Shown here: positions 16,701 to 24,724 of the stretch, in pieces
Position numbering within the stretch: position 1 is the stretch's first letter
How the letters are laid out: each line of letters starts with the position of its first letter
Assembly: GCF_037997115.1 (NCBI RefSeq)
Contig: NZ_CP150484.1
Location: 3,682,328 to 3,746,327, forward strand
DNA from: Amycolatopsis coloradensis
GTDB taxonomy: Bacteria > Actinomycetota > Actinomycetes > Mycobacteriales > Pseudonocardiaceae
Length of the DNA: 64,000 bases
Direction: 5' to 3'
Notes under the pieces: generated by a model
What the model was told of the DNA's origin: nothing
Database searches by the model: none
What the model saw: only the letters and a program-made list of their open reading frames with translations
Translations under genes and position numbers: made by a program

Positions 16701-18679
16701 TTGCCCGCCTCCTGGCGCAGCACGCTCGAACGACGGCAGCTCAGCTTGGCGCCTGCATCGAGGTCGAGTGCGCCCGCGCAGACGGCGGCGGCGATCTCGC
16801 CGACCGAATGCCCGATCACCGCGGCCGGAACGAGCCCGCGATCACGCCACACCGCGGCCAAGCCGACCTGCATGGCGAAGATCATCGACTGGATGCGGCA
16901 AACGTCGTCGAGGGTGCCGTCCTCCAGAACCTGCCGCGGGGTGAACCCGAGCTCGTCCGCGAACACCGGCGCCAGCTCGTCGAGCACGGCGGCGAAGGCC
17001 GGAGAGGTCGCCAGCAGTTCGCGGCCCATACCGGCCCACTGCGAACCGTGCCCGGAGAACACCCACACCAGGCCGGTCTCGCGGTCAGGCAGGGGGCTAC
17101 CGGTGACGACGGCGTCCACCGGTTCGTCCTGGACCAGATCGTACAGCCGTCCGATCAGCTCGCTACGGTTCGAAGCGGTGACGGTCGCGCGGTGCCCGAG
17201 ATGAGACCGCCGCAGCGCCAGCGTGTGCGCGAGCGAGTCGAGCGAGACCTCGTCGCCCTGTTTCGACAGCCAGTCCGCGAGGTCGCCCGCCCGGCGGCCG
17301 AGCGCCTCCTCCGACGCGGCGGACAGCGCGAACAACCGTTCGCGCGGGCCGTCGGCCTGGTGGTCCGCCGGTGTGCCCGGCGCTTCCTCCAGCACGATGT
17401 GCGCGACCGTGCCGCCGTAACCGAACCCCGAAACACCCGCTCGCCGCGGCTCGTCCGCCGACGGCCACGGCACGCGTTCGGTCACGAGCCGCAGACCGTT
17501 GTCGTGCCACGGGACAGCCGGGTTCGGACCGGACGCCATCGGCGTGGCGGGGATCTCCGCCTTGCCGAGCGCGAGCACGGTCTTGATCACGCCCGCGACG
17601 CCGGCGGCGCCTTCCAGATGGCCGATGTTGGCCTTCACCGAACCGATGAAGCAGCCGTCGTCCGCGCGGTCCACGCCGTACACCGCGCTGATCGCCTCGG
17701 CCTCCAGGGGATCGCCCAGCAGGGTGCCCGTTCCGTGCGCCTCGACGAACCCGACCGTCCGCGGGTCGACACCGGCGTCCCCGCAGGCCCGCACCATGAC
17801 GTGTTCCTGAGCGACCGGATTGGGCGCCATGATCCCGCTGGTGTAGCCGTCCTGGCTCACCGCGCTGCCGCGGACGAGTGCCAGCACCTGGTCTCCGTCG
17901 CGCCGGGCGTCGGAGAGACGCTTGAGGACTAGGACACCGCAGCCTTCTCCGCGTCCATACCCGTCGGCGGTGGCGTCGAACGCCTTCGACCGGCCGTCGG
18001 CCGCGAGCGCGCCCGCGAGGTTGAGAGTCACCGTTTCGCCCGGTGAGACCAGGAGGTTCACCCCCGCCACGAGCGCCAGGCCGCTTTCGGCCGAACGCAG
18101 ACTCTGGCAGGCCAGGTGCAACGCGACCAAGGACGCCGAGCAAGCCGTGTCGACGACGAGGCTCGGCCCCCGGAGGTCCAGCACGTGCGACAGCCGGTTC
18201 GCCACCGCGCACCGGGCCGCTCCGATGCCGCTCCACGCGTCCATGTGCACGATGTCTTCGAGCAGAAGCCGCCGATAATCGTCGGTGCACGAACCGACGA
18301 ACACGCCGGTCTCACTGCCGGCGAGGGAATACGGCGGGATCCCCGCGTGCTCCAGTGCCTGCCAGGCCACTTCGAGCAGGATCCGCTGCTGCGGATCCAT
18401 GAGCTCCGCCTCGCGCGGGGTGATCCCGAAGAAATCGGCATCGAACCCGTCGATCCGGGACAGGAAGTTCCCCCTTCCGACGGTGTCGCGCAGCACCGAG
18501 GCGTGCCGATGACCCAATTCCGCGTAGGACCGCCACCGATCGGCGGGGACGTCGGAACTGGTCTCGACCCCCGCCAGCAGCAAATCCCAAAAAGCGTCCG
18601 GGCTTTCGGCTTCCCCCGGGAATCGGCAGCCGATCCCGATCACGGCGACCGGTTCGGTTCCTGGTGCGTCGACGCTCAC
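13730..18679 (-). CDS. Iterative type I PKS (orsellinate/6-MSA synthase-like)
   Basis: A 1649-residue protein starting at a GTG after GAAGGG. KS (about 10-430): DTACSASLVA, EAHGTGT and NIGHLEGAAG are intact. AT (about 530-850): GHSVGEIAAA and VAFHSP, fitting malonyl-CoA. A DH/thioester-hydrolase-like fold follows, with HSINGVEIVPAA. The KR region keeps ISGGLGELGF for NADPH, but where the catalytic Tyr should be the sequence reads GSELDGAACALLDAV, with no Tyr or Asn. The ACP has GMDSI near the C-terminus. There is no thioesterase, as in ChlB1-type synthases whose product is moved by a KAS III partner. With a dead KR the predicted product is orsellinate rather than 6-methylsalicylate. The KR inference needs alignment. 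Confidence 0.92.
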   Translation of the reverse strand: MSVDAPGTEPVAVIGIGCRFPGEAESPDAFWDLLLAGVETSSDVPADRWRSYAELGHRHASVLRDTVGRGNFLSRIDGFDADFFGITPREAELMDPQQRILLEVAWQALEHAGIPPYSLAGSETGVFVGSCTDDYRRLLLEDIVHMDAWSGIGAARCAVANRLSHVLDLRGPSLVVDTACSASLVALHLACQSLRSAESGLALVAGVNLLVSPGETVTLNLAGALAADGRSKAFDATADGYGRGEGCGVLVLKRLSDARRDGDQVLALVRGSAVSQDGYTSGIMAPNPVAQEHVMVRACGDAGVDPRTVGFVEAHGTGTLLGDPLEAEAISAVYGVDRADDGCFIGSVKANIGHLEGAAGVAGVIKTVLALGKAEIPATPMASGPNPAVPWHDNGLRLVTERVPWPSADEPRRAGVSGFGYGGTVAHIVLEEAPGTPADHQADGPRERLFALSAASEEALGRRAGDLADWLSKQGDEVSLDSLAHTLALRRSHLGHRATVTASNRSELIGRLYDLVQDEPVDAVVTGSPLPDRETGLVWVFSGHGSQWAGMGRELLATSPAFAAVLDELAPVFADELGFTPRQVLEDGTLDDVCRIQSMIFAMQVGLAAVWRDRGLVPAAVIGHSVGEIAAAVCAGALDLDAGAKLSCRRSSVLRQEAGKGAMAMVGLPFAEVERRLAGRPGIVAGIQSSPVSTVVSGEPGAVEAAIQEFQEAGLVVRRVASDVAFHSPRMDPLATELAGAVAELRPASAEIPLYSTALADPRAHPTFDGTYWSVNLREPVRLASAVAAAAEDGHRAFLEISPHPVVTHSISETLSHHGIEEVFVGGTLRRGQSEERSLLTALGSLYCHGLDVDWSRLYPEGELVAAPANPWRHRSLWWRPRLGGEGSAHTHDPDDHTLLGAETPVAGSAVRMWQSDLDDGNRPYPGSHSINGVEIVPAAVFLTTFFAAAAPGSPPPTLRKIVMRSPLMTAELRNIQVVLDGDTLRIASRAAGTGSGQGWDVHTYATVAGPGELSGPHTPDVSLEPVSPTLVHDRLSAVGVPSTGFDWTVRELLRGSGALRGTVSLGQSTTWAPLLDAVMTLAPVAYPGDPMLRMAVGVDEVTVQGEPPESAVIDIAVRADAPDAVDVTVTTPEGLVIARLSGLRYATIGAEDAVSADPRALVHEIVWRPYEPVVAPDRALVIVGTHDELAGRLVAHARAAGRECRLLDDLAEGGDLSGVDVCLVLPTATSDEAEDFLRSFATITSGRIGRLWCLTTGAVRTGTGVEPPQRPAAAAVTGFGRTLVGTRPESWGAVVDVDDPDAEGTAKTVLGLIGAAPGEAVIAVRDGRPFVARASRVAAQPDRPGTPCRPEGTYLISGGLGELGFAAADRLVDLGAKRLLFLTPEEFHPRSRWESTSDAEALLALEARGVTVRVVTAGLTDPDSSGLPPVRGVLSITEPGVPGGRSRIGGTQALHDLFPPGTLDFFTVFSSGDQLLNQPGSELDGAACALLDAVVLQRAEAGEHAVCLDVVSGHDFAASVVVAAWDLADRRGPGVYPVFRDDRPELTAAVGEPDDPQEAPATLPDEIRSLIAKEMKLAPEDLAPTGSLADQGMDSILTVMVRRRLEKRFGCKLPSTLLWQTPTVSAIADHIAELLATSAVPRGETPCA

Positions 18680-18774
18680 TACACGGTCCCTTCGGGCAGC
18701 ATTGTAGGACGGCATTTTCTGGTAATTGATGAAATTTATGCAGAGTTTGTGCGGGCGTGGCGGGACTGTATAGG

Positions 18775-18797
18775 TTTGGGACGTCAGATGTCCCAAA
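18775..18797 (-). terminator. Small hairpin downstream of glycosyltransferase gene
   Basis: TTTGGGAC and GTCCCAAA flank a 7-nt loop. It lies 75 nt past the glycosyltransferase stop and about 95 nt before the PKS start. It could terminate the former or act as an operator for the latter. Confidence 0.4.
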
Positions 18798-18871
18798 GAT
18801 CACTCAGTCACTGACCTGCGCCGAAATCAGGGCGGCGCATGTCAGTTTGCCTTGCCTATCTTCGTGTCGGC

Positions 18872-20008
18872 TCAAACGGACTGCATCTCGAGTCGTCGGG
18901 CCAGCCCGATCGCCGCCTCCGCGGGGCTGGGGCGACCGGCGTTCTCCTCGGCGAGCGCGGTGGCCGCCTCCCGCCAGTGCGGTTCGGTCAGCAGCGCGTG
19001 TACCTGATCGGCCACCGTCTCGAGATCCCCGGCGACGCCGGCGCCGGTCAGCGCGAGCTGAGCGGCGTTGAACCGCTGATCGACGACCGCGGGCAGGATC
19101 ACCTGCGGCACTCCGGCGGCGAGCGCGGTCATCGTCGAGCCTGCCCCGCCCTGATGGACGATGGCCTGACAGCTCGCCAGCACCACGTGCAGGGCGATCT
19201 GGCTGTCGGCCAACCGGACATGGTCAGGCGGGGTCCCGAATCGCGGGCGGGTCTTGGGGTCGATGGCGACCACGACCTCGAAACCGGACGCGGCCAGCGC
19301 CTCCGCGACACGCGGTGCGCGGAAGAGTTCGCCGCCGTCCACTTCGGACATCAGGGTCCCCCAGGTGACACACACCCGTGGCCGCGGCAATCGCGGCCAC
19401 AGCCACCCCGGATGATCCGCGGGGCCGTTGTAGGGAACGAAACGGATCGGCTGACGAGGGACGTCGCCCGGTGCGGGAACCTGCATCGCCCACGGGCAGG
19501 GGTCGACGATCAGGTCCGGGGTGTCGGGAAGCCGATCGATCCCGAACCGGCGTACCAGATCTCCGGTGACGACCTCCTCGGCGACCGGCATGATCGCCGA
19601 GAAGTCGGGGCCCCACAGGTGTTTGACGGCCGGGATGCCCAGAACCCGCGCCGCGATCGGGGCGGCCAGGTTCAGCGGATCGTGCACCAGCAACTGCGGA
19701 CGCCAGTCGCGGGCGAACGTGACGAGGTCGTCGACCATCATGTCCGCGCAGCCCGCGATCGCGCCATCGACCGTGACGGACTCGCCCGCTGATTCGGCTT
19801 TTCTGTTGATTCCGACGGTGAAGAGATCGACGAAATCCGGGTCGTCGCCGACCTCGACCGCTGTGAGGCCGGAGCCGGTGATGGCGGACGCCAGCGACGG
19901 ATGGCCGGCGACGCGGACCTCGTGTCCGGCCGCGCGGAGACCCCACGCGAACGGAACCATCGGAAAATAGTGAGATCGCCATCCCCAAGTGCTGATCAAA
20001 ACGCGCAT
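18872..20008 (-). CDS. GT1-family glycosyltransferase (macrolide type)
   Basis: A 378-residue GT-B enzyme. The N-terminal half starts with ISTWGWRSHYFPMVP, which holds the usual His, and the C-terminal half has the nucleotide-sugar motif HQGGAGSTMTALAAGVPQ. This family transfers (deoxy)sugars from NDP donors to antibiotic aglycones in the cytoplasm. No deoxysugar biosynthesis genes are in the window, so the donor is either a common NDP-sugar or made from outside genes. It is divergent from the hydrolase at 20166, with a 157-bp shared promoter region, and upstream of the PKS in the same direction. Possible targets are the peptide or the aryl group. Confidence 0.88.
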   Translation of the reverse strand: MRVLISTWGWRSHYFPMVPFAWGLRAAGHEVRVAGHPSLASAITGSGLTAVEVGDDPDFVDLFTVGINRKAESAGESVTVDGAIAGCADMMVDDLVTFARDWRPQLLVHDPLNLAAPIAARVLGIPAVKHLWGPDFSAIMPVAEEVVTGDLVRRFGIDRLPDTPDLIVDPCPWAMQVPAPGDVPRQPIRFVPYNGPADHPGWLWPRLPRPRVCVTWGTLMSEVDGGELFRAPRVAEALAASGFEVVVAIDPKTRPRFGTPPDHVRLADSQIALHVVLASCQAIVHQGGAGSTMTALAAGVPQVILPAVVDQRFNAAQLALTGAGVAGDLETVADQVHALLTEPHWREAATALAEENAGRPSPAEAAIGLARRLEMQSV

Positions 20009-20165
20009 GAAACGACCATATCAGCGAATTGATACCTCAATCGTGCAGCATCATGCACTACGTGGATGGTGCCCGTGCAAACAATTCTTTCCCATCACCG
20101 CTGCGCGAGGGTTTACCGTTTATTCGCACCACGACGAGTTCGAGACGCAGGAGGGAGCCGGCAAG

Positions 20166-21023
20166 GTGGAAGAGCCGTGGGATACGGAGCGGGCGGGCAC
20201 GGTGGACGTTCCCGGGGCTCGGTTGAGCTATCAGGTGCGCGGAAGCGGGCCGGTGCTGCTTCTGATTCCCGGCGGACCGGCGGGCGCGTCGATGTACGAC
20301 GACATCGCGCCGCTGCTCGCGAAGTACCACACCGTGATCACCTATGACCCACGCGGTCTGTCCGAGTCCACAGTGGATGACCTTGGCCGGGACATCACGG
20401 TCGAGACCCAGGCCGACGACGCGCGCCGGCTGCTGCGCACGGTCACCCACGAGCCCGCTTTCGTGTTCGCCACCAGTGGAGGCTGCGCCACCGCACTCGA
20501 ATTGACCGCGACGGATCCGGAACGGGTGCGGACCCTGATCGCGCACGAACCGTCGATCGCCGAACTGCTGCCCGGTCACGAGGAGCGCCGCGCGTACAAC
20601 GCCGACATCTACGAGACCGCCGGAACCGCCGGTGTGAGCGCGGCCTTGGGCAAATTCCTGCCGTCCGCGGGTTTCGACGTGCCAGAGTCCCCGGATCCGG
20701 ACGAACTCGTCGCGACCGTGGCGATGCGGGACCATCTGGAGGAGTTCTTCACCCCGGCGAACCTCAAGGTCTTCTTCGGCCCCATGTGGCGCCCACTGGC
20801 CGGCTACGTCCCGGATCTGGACGCGCTGCGCGCCACCCGGGGCCGGGTGGTGGTCGGTGTCGGCACCACGTCGGAAGGCCAATTCGCGTATCGGACCGCG
20901 CTCTTGCTCGCCGGACGCCTGGGCCTGCGGCCCGTGGTGTTTCCCGGTGATCACGGCGGGATGCTGGGAATGCCCGAGGAGTTCGCCGCGTGTTTGCTGG
21001 ACGTCCTCGCCTTGCCCGGCTGA
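20166..21023 (+). CDS. Alpha/beta hydrolase
   Basis: A 285-residue protein starting at a GTG eight bases after AGGAGGGA. It has the oxyanion segment LLLIPGGPAGAS, the strand and turn YDPRGLSES, the nucleophile elbow ATSGGC (the first Gly of G-x-S-x-G is Ala), a later acidic strand, and the His in FPGDHGGM. This matches TAP-like or proline-iminopeptidase-like hydrolases without a signal peptide. It is the only plus-strand gene among the biosynthetic genes, divergent from the glycosyltransferase. Possible jobs are ester cleavage, editing or self-protection; sequence alone does not decide. Confidence 0.8.
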   Translation: MEEPWDTERAGTVDVPGARLSYQVRGSGPVLLLIPGGPAGASMYDDIAPLLAKYHTVITYDPRGLSESTVDDLGRDITVETQADDARRLLRTVTHEPAFVFATSGGCATALELTATDPERVRTLIAHEPSIAELLPGHEERRAYNADIYETAGTAGVSAALGKFLPSAGFDVPESPDPDELVATVAMRDHLEEFFTPANLKVFFGPMWRPLAGYVPDLDALRATRGRVVVGVGTTSEGQFAYRTALLLAGRLGLRPVVFPGDHGGMLGMPEEFAACLLDVLALPG

Positions 21024-21028
21024 AGGGC

Positions 21029-22027
21029 TCAGCGAGGAGCTTCGGTGCACGGGTCCAGCCAGCCGTTCCGCTCGGCCAGCACGCCGGCCTCGAGCCGGCT
21101 GCGCGCGCCCAGCGTCTTGAGGATGTCGGCGATGTGCTTACGCGTGGTCCGGAGCCCGAGACCGAGATGGCGGGCGATGTTCTCGTCCTTCTTGCCCATC
21201 GCGAGCAAGCCGACGATTTCCCGGTGTACCCCGGCGGGCGGCGGAATCCGCGCGTGCAGAGGCACCGAAAACGACCACAGGGAGTCCAACAGCGTTTTGA
21301 CCACCGTGTGGGCGGCCGGATGCCGATAGACGAAGAACCGCCGTGTGGGGGAGGACGGGGCTGTGGACGGCAGCGCCAGCGCGCCGACCGAAGAGCCCAC
21401 CGCTACGGCCGTGAGGGGGATCTGAGGGCAGCTCCGGACCTGGATGGCCCGGTGTTCGGCGAACGGCGGGCGAAGGGTGTTCCCGTGCGGTATCACAAGA
21501 CGCGTCTGGCGGCCGGGCGGGATCAGCGCCGGACTGAGCAAGCTGCCCACCCAACAATCGGCGAAGCCCGGACCCGGACCTCCCGAACACGCCACGACGT
21601 CCTGAGGACCTGTTCGGAGATACTCGGCGAGGAACGCGTGGGCCTCGTGTTCGGTGGCGACCGGTTCGAACAAGGCGGCCTGACCGTTCCCGCGGTGCGC
21701 GCCGACACCGTGCAGAAGGGTGAAGTTCCGCCCGAGTGCGGAAATCTGGAGCAAGTGGTCGACGAGGACATGCTGCGCCCGGCGGGCGAGTGCGTCCACG
21801 GCGATGCCCGGATCGACCGCCTCCCAGCCGTTTCCGGGGGCGGGCCGGACCAGCCCCGTTTCGGCGAGCTGGGTGACGGCCTCGCTCATGTCGTCATCTC
21901 GGCCGCGTGTCGTGTCGGCCCCGAGAATGCCGGGGTTGAGCACGATCTGGTGATAGAGCCGGATCGCTTCGGGGCTCAACCCCGATGCCCCGGCGAGGGA
22001 CGCTGTCGGTTCGACTTCGGTGGTCAC
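21029..22027 (-). CDS. LuxR-type regulator with N-terminal winged-helix-like region
   Basis: A 332-residue protein with a GTG start overlapping the previous stop by 4 nt. The C-terminus has the LuxR HTH: EIVGLLAMGKKDENIARHLG followed by RTTRKHIADILKTLGARSR. The N-terminal part (SPEAIRLYHQIVLNP, then AVTQLAETGLVRP) looks like a TrmB-type helix-turn-helix, an architecture known from RiPP-cluster regulators. The central ~180 residues have no obvious phosphoacceptor site. As the last gene of the YcaO copy 3 operon it is likely cluster-specific and may act on the duplicated elements at 9206 and 26157. Confidence 0.85.
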   Translation of the reverse strand: MTTEVEPTASLAGASGLSPEAIRLYHQIVLNPGILGADTTRGRDDDMSEAVTQLAETGLVRPAPGNGWEAVDPGIAVDALARRAQHVLVDHLLQISALGRNFTLLHGVGAHRGNGQAALFEPVATEHEAHAFLAEYLRTGPQDVVACSGGPGPGFADCWVGSLLSPALIPPGRQTRLVIPHGNTLRPPFAEHRAIQVRSCPQIPLTAVAVGSSVGALALPSTAPSSPTRRFFVYRHPAAHTVVKTLLDSLWSFSVPLHARIPPPAGVHREIVGLLAMGKKDENIARHLGLGLRTTRKHIADILKTLGARSRLEAGVLAERNGWLDPCTEAPR

Positions 22028-22857
22028 TTTCCGCCTCCGATCATGGCCAGCCCGATCATGGCCTCCTCGGCGGGCAGATAGCCGAGCCGGTTCATGCTCA
22101 TGTGCAGGTGGTGGAAGAACAGCCGCGGACGCCGCGACGGCTCGGTCGTGTGCAGGCAGCGCGCCAGCCGGTCGCTCCAGCCGCGCAAGAGGTCGAGCTC
22201 GGCCTCGGTGGGCGGATGGCCCGAGATGGTGGCGACAACGGTGTCGAGCCGCTTCTGCAGGGCCGTCTTGGACAGCCTGAGCAGACGCAGATGCTCGCCC
22301 CAGTAGCCGCGGTGGAACGGCCAGAATTCGCGGCACTCCGCTTCGGTGAGCACCGCGGTCGCGGCCTCGAGCATCAGGTGGGCGGCGAGTCCGGCGCGGG
22401 CACCGGGCTGTGGCTTGCTCGTCGCGTCGAGGTCGAGCAGCAGTTCGCTCGAGTCCTGGAAGGCGGTTTCGGCGTCGGGCAGGTGGTCACGGCCGTACTT
22501 GTCGACTTCCGGCTCGTAGACGCCGAGCCGGACACCGGGCGGCCCCGGGGTGTCGAGCGTGCCCGCTTCGGGAATGAGCCGCCGGTGCGCGGGGGATTGC
22601 GACCCGTCGGTCGCGGCGACGAGTTCACGCAGCGGGCCGCATCGCTCGTCCAGCGTGTCCAGTGCGTCCGGGTCTGCCTGCACGCGGAGTCTGATGTGGA
22701 CACCGGTCGCGTCGACGTAGCGGATGAAGTACCAGCACCTCGCGTCGATTTCTCCGGCGGTCCGCTTCGCCCAGCGGCTCGCTCCCGCCGCGACGGTGTC
22801 CATCCCGGAGGCCGCGCCCGGATACAGCCGGGCGTACCACCATTCGTATCCGTTCAC
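22024..22857 (-). CDS. Thiopeptide-type (SpaB C-terminal) biosynthesis protein
   Basis: A 277-residue protein, starting at a GTG that overlaps the previous stop. It reads YEWWYARLYPG, WYFIRYVDATGVHIRLR, YEPEVDKYGRDHLPDAE, later HHLHMSMNRLGY: the hallmarks of the SpaB_C/thiopeptide-type domain. Stand-alone proteins of this size include TclM-like enzymes that join two dehydroalanines in a formal [4+2] addition to form the pyridine of thiopeptides, and smaller elimination proteins. The rest of a LanB dehydratase is not in the window, so the substrate's dehydroalanines must come from genes elsewhere, or the protein has another role. Confidence 0.85.
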   Translation of the reverse strand: MNGYEWWYARLYPGAASGMDTVAAGASRWAKRTAGEIDARCWYFIRYVDATGVHIRLRVQADPDALDTLDERCGPLRELVAATDGSQSPAHRRLIPEAGTLDTPGPPGVRLGVYEPEVDKYGRDHLPDAETAFQDSSELLLDLDATSKPQPGARAGLAAHLMLEAATAVLTEAECREFWPFHRGYWGEHLRLLRLSKTALQKRLDTVVATISGHPPTEAELDLLRGWSDRLARCLHTTEPSRRPRLFFHHLHMSMNRLGYLPAEEAMIGLAMIGGGK

Positions 22858-23372
22858 GCCGTGTCCCATCGCAGTGACAGTCCACAAAGGATCGCTCGCC
22901 CGGCGCCGTCGGCCGGGACCAGCGTTCTCAGCTCTCCGAACGAAATCGGGCGGCAGCGCTCGGCGCTCAGGCCGGCTCGTGTGGCGGCGTCGACCATCGC
23001 GGCACATTGCCTCCCCGCCGCCGAAAGCAGCAGCCGGTAGCCATGCCCACCGTGGACGGCGACGGCGGTTTCGATGTCGCCCAGCAGGGAGAGGACCGCC
23101 GTTCCGGGCGCGAGGTCGTGATGTCCGGGGCCGAGGTGGCCGAACGTGCCGTCCTCGTGCGCCACGGTCACGCCGTCGCACATTCCCGGGATCGAACTGG
23201 TGGAGACCACCAGCTCGATGCTCCGGCCGCACCGGGCGACGACGTCGCGCAGCGCCGGCGGCGGTGACACGGGTACGCCGGGTGGCATGGGCAGACGTGA
23301 CACCGGCGCGGTCGTCCGGTTCGCCGTCCCGAACGAGACGAGCACTTCGGCCATCTCCGGTTGGATGATCAT
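22854..23372 (-). CDS. Short SagB/nitroreductase-like protein
   Basis: A 172-residue protein that is only about half a nitroreductase domain. The segment TAVLSLLGDIETAVAVHGGHGYRLLLSAAG matches the second SagB unit in the fusion at 4574-7021 (AAIGVVVGRTPHAVHELGAHG...), and the C-terminus has a hydrophobic strand typical of the family end. It overlaps both flanking genes by 4 nt. It may pair with the nitroreductase-like tail of the upstream protein to form one active FMN site, or be a scaffold. FMN-contact residues of the missing half are not present here. Confidence 0.6.
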   Translation of the reverse strand: MIIQPEMAEVLVSFGTANRTTAPVSRLPMPPGVPVSPPPALRDVVARCGRSIELVVSTSSIPGMCDGVTVAHEDGTFGHLGPGHHDLAPGTAVLSLLGDIETAVAVHGGHGYRLLLSAAGRQCAAMVDAATRAGLSAERCRPISFGELRTLVPADGAGRAILCGLSLRWDTA

Positions 23373-24724
23373 CGAACCTCCCTGATTTCCAGTACGGCGA
23401 GTATCGGCTCGCGTTCCGGGACAGCGGCGGGCAGCCAGGCGACCTGATCGTCGGACCAGCCGTCGAGTACCGCCGCCCGGTCACCGAGTGCTTCCCGGAG
23501 CACTTCGATCGCCCAGCCCGCTTCGACGAGGAGTTCATGCAGCGCCGCGTTCCCGGACCACCGCATCGCGGGTTCGACCGTTCCGGTCAGCACGACCATC
23601 GCGGGGGCGGACGAGGTGACGGTGGACAGTAGCGCCAGTTCGGGAGCGTCCCGGACGACGCCGAACACCGCCCGGGGGACGCTGGCTTCGCCCGGGGCCA
23701 GCACATGGCAGCGCAGGGACGTGACCGGGTTTTCTGCCCACACCCGTTGCACCGGCGCGCCGACGCCCACGGCCGGGACGCGGCGGGCGAGCGGCCATTC
23801 GACCGCATGGGCCTTCGGTCCCGGCGACGGCGCGACCCGGCCGAGGGTGGCCTCGTACCGGACGGCCGCGCTCGCGGGCCGGGGAGCGATCCCGCGCAGT
23901 ACGGAGCAGTCCGGGCAGCCAGGCCGGGAGGCCCTGGCCACGAGCCGGGTCCGGCCGGAGGCGAAATCGATGTGCTCCGACCAAGCGACGTCGTCGTGGC
24001 GGGCGATGGCCAGCACCGGGATCCGTGCGGCGACGAACGCCGCGGCGAGCTCCCGGTACCTGCCCGGCAGGGCGGAGGGCTCATCGGTGTCTTCGGTGAC
24101 GCAGCGCGGGCAAGGGGACGCGCCGGGCCGGACGACAGGCCCGATCACAAGGTCGTCGCCCGCCGCCCGGACCGGGAGGACGGCGCTACCGGCAAGCCGC
24201 CGAGCGGCCAGTTCAGCGGCGCAGCCGCCCACCACGAGAGTCCCGCTCGACGGCCGACGCGGTCCACGGGTGGCCGCCGCCTCGCGCACTTTCGCCGCGA
24301 ACGCGTCCTCGCCCACCACTTCGACGGTGATCGCCGCGAAGCCGTCTCGTAGCTCTTCCCCGCTGCGCGAATCCGCGCGATGCCCGGCCACGGAAGCGAA
24401 GAAGCCGCCCTCGGTGAAGTCCGGCGCCGACGCGGTCGCGACGGATTCCACCGCGCCGTGCCTGCCGAGCAAGGAAAGCATGAGTTCGACGTCGTGTTCC
24501 AGGACACCGATCGCTTCGGAGAGCTCGCGGACGCCACGGCTGCCGTCGAGGGCTCCGAGCAGAGCGGGCAGGCAGGTCGTGGCAGACTTGCCGGACAGCC
24601 GTACCGGTGCCACCGAACCGCCGAGCACGAGCGTGTCGCCGACCACGACGGAGCGCAGACCGCGGCGACGGCGGAGAAGACGTGGCGGCGGACTGGGGGA
24701 TGCGGGGTTCATGGTGTTCCTCAT
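23369..24724 (-). CDS. E1-like cyclodehydratase partner fused to nitroreductase-like tail
   Basis: A 451-residue protein. Residues about 20-110 form a PqqD-like leader-binding region. Next is an E1/Ocin-ThiF-like domain with VIGPVVRPGASPCPRC and later RPGCPDCSVLRG; the two CxxC motifs make a structural zinc site. From about 300 a SagB-like segment continues: MVVLTGTVEPAMRWSGNAALHELLVEAGWA and a final ILAVLEI strand. This matches the domain order of the fusion at 4574-7021, but with only one dehydrogenase unit and an intact zinc site. It overlaps YcaO copy 3 by 4 nt, so the two probably form the cyclodehydratase complex of the second module. Confidence 0.82.
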   Translation of the reverse strand: MRNTMNPASPSPPPRLLRRRRGLRSVVVGDTLVLGGSVAPVRLSGKSATTCLPALLGALDGSRGVRELSEAIGVLEHDVELMLSLLGRHGAVESVATASAPDFTEGGFFASVAGHRADSRSGEELRDGFAAITVEVVGEDAFAAKVREAAATRGPRRPSSGTLVVGGCAAELAARRLAGSAVLPVRAAGDDLVIGPVVRPGASPCPRCVTEDTDEPSALPGRYRELAAAFVAARIPVLAIARHDDVAWSEHIDFASGRTRLVARASRPGCPDCSVLRGIAPRPASAAVRYEATLGRVAPSPGPKAHAVEWPLARRVPAVGVGAPVQRVWAENPVTSLRCHVLAPGEASVPRAVFGVVRDAPELALLSTVTSSAPAMVVLTGTVEPAMRWSGNAALHELLVEAGWAIEVLREALGDRAAVLDGWSDDQVAWLPAAVPEREPILAVLEIREVR

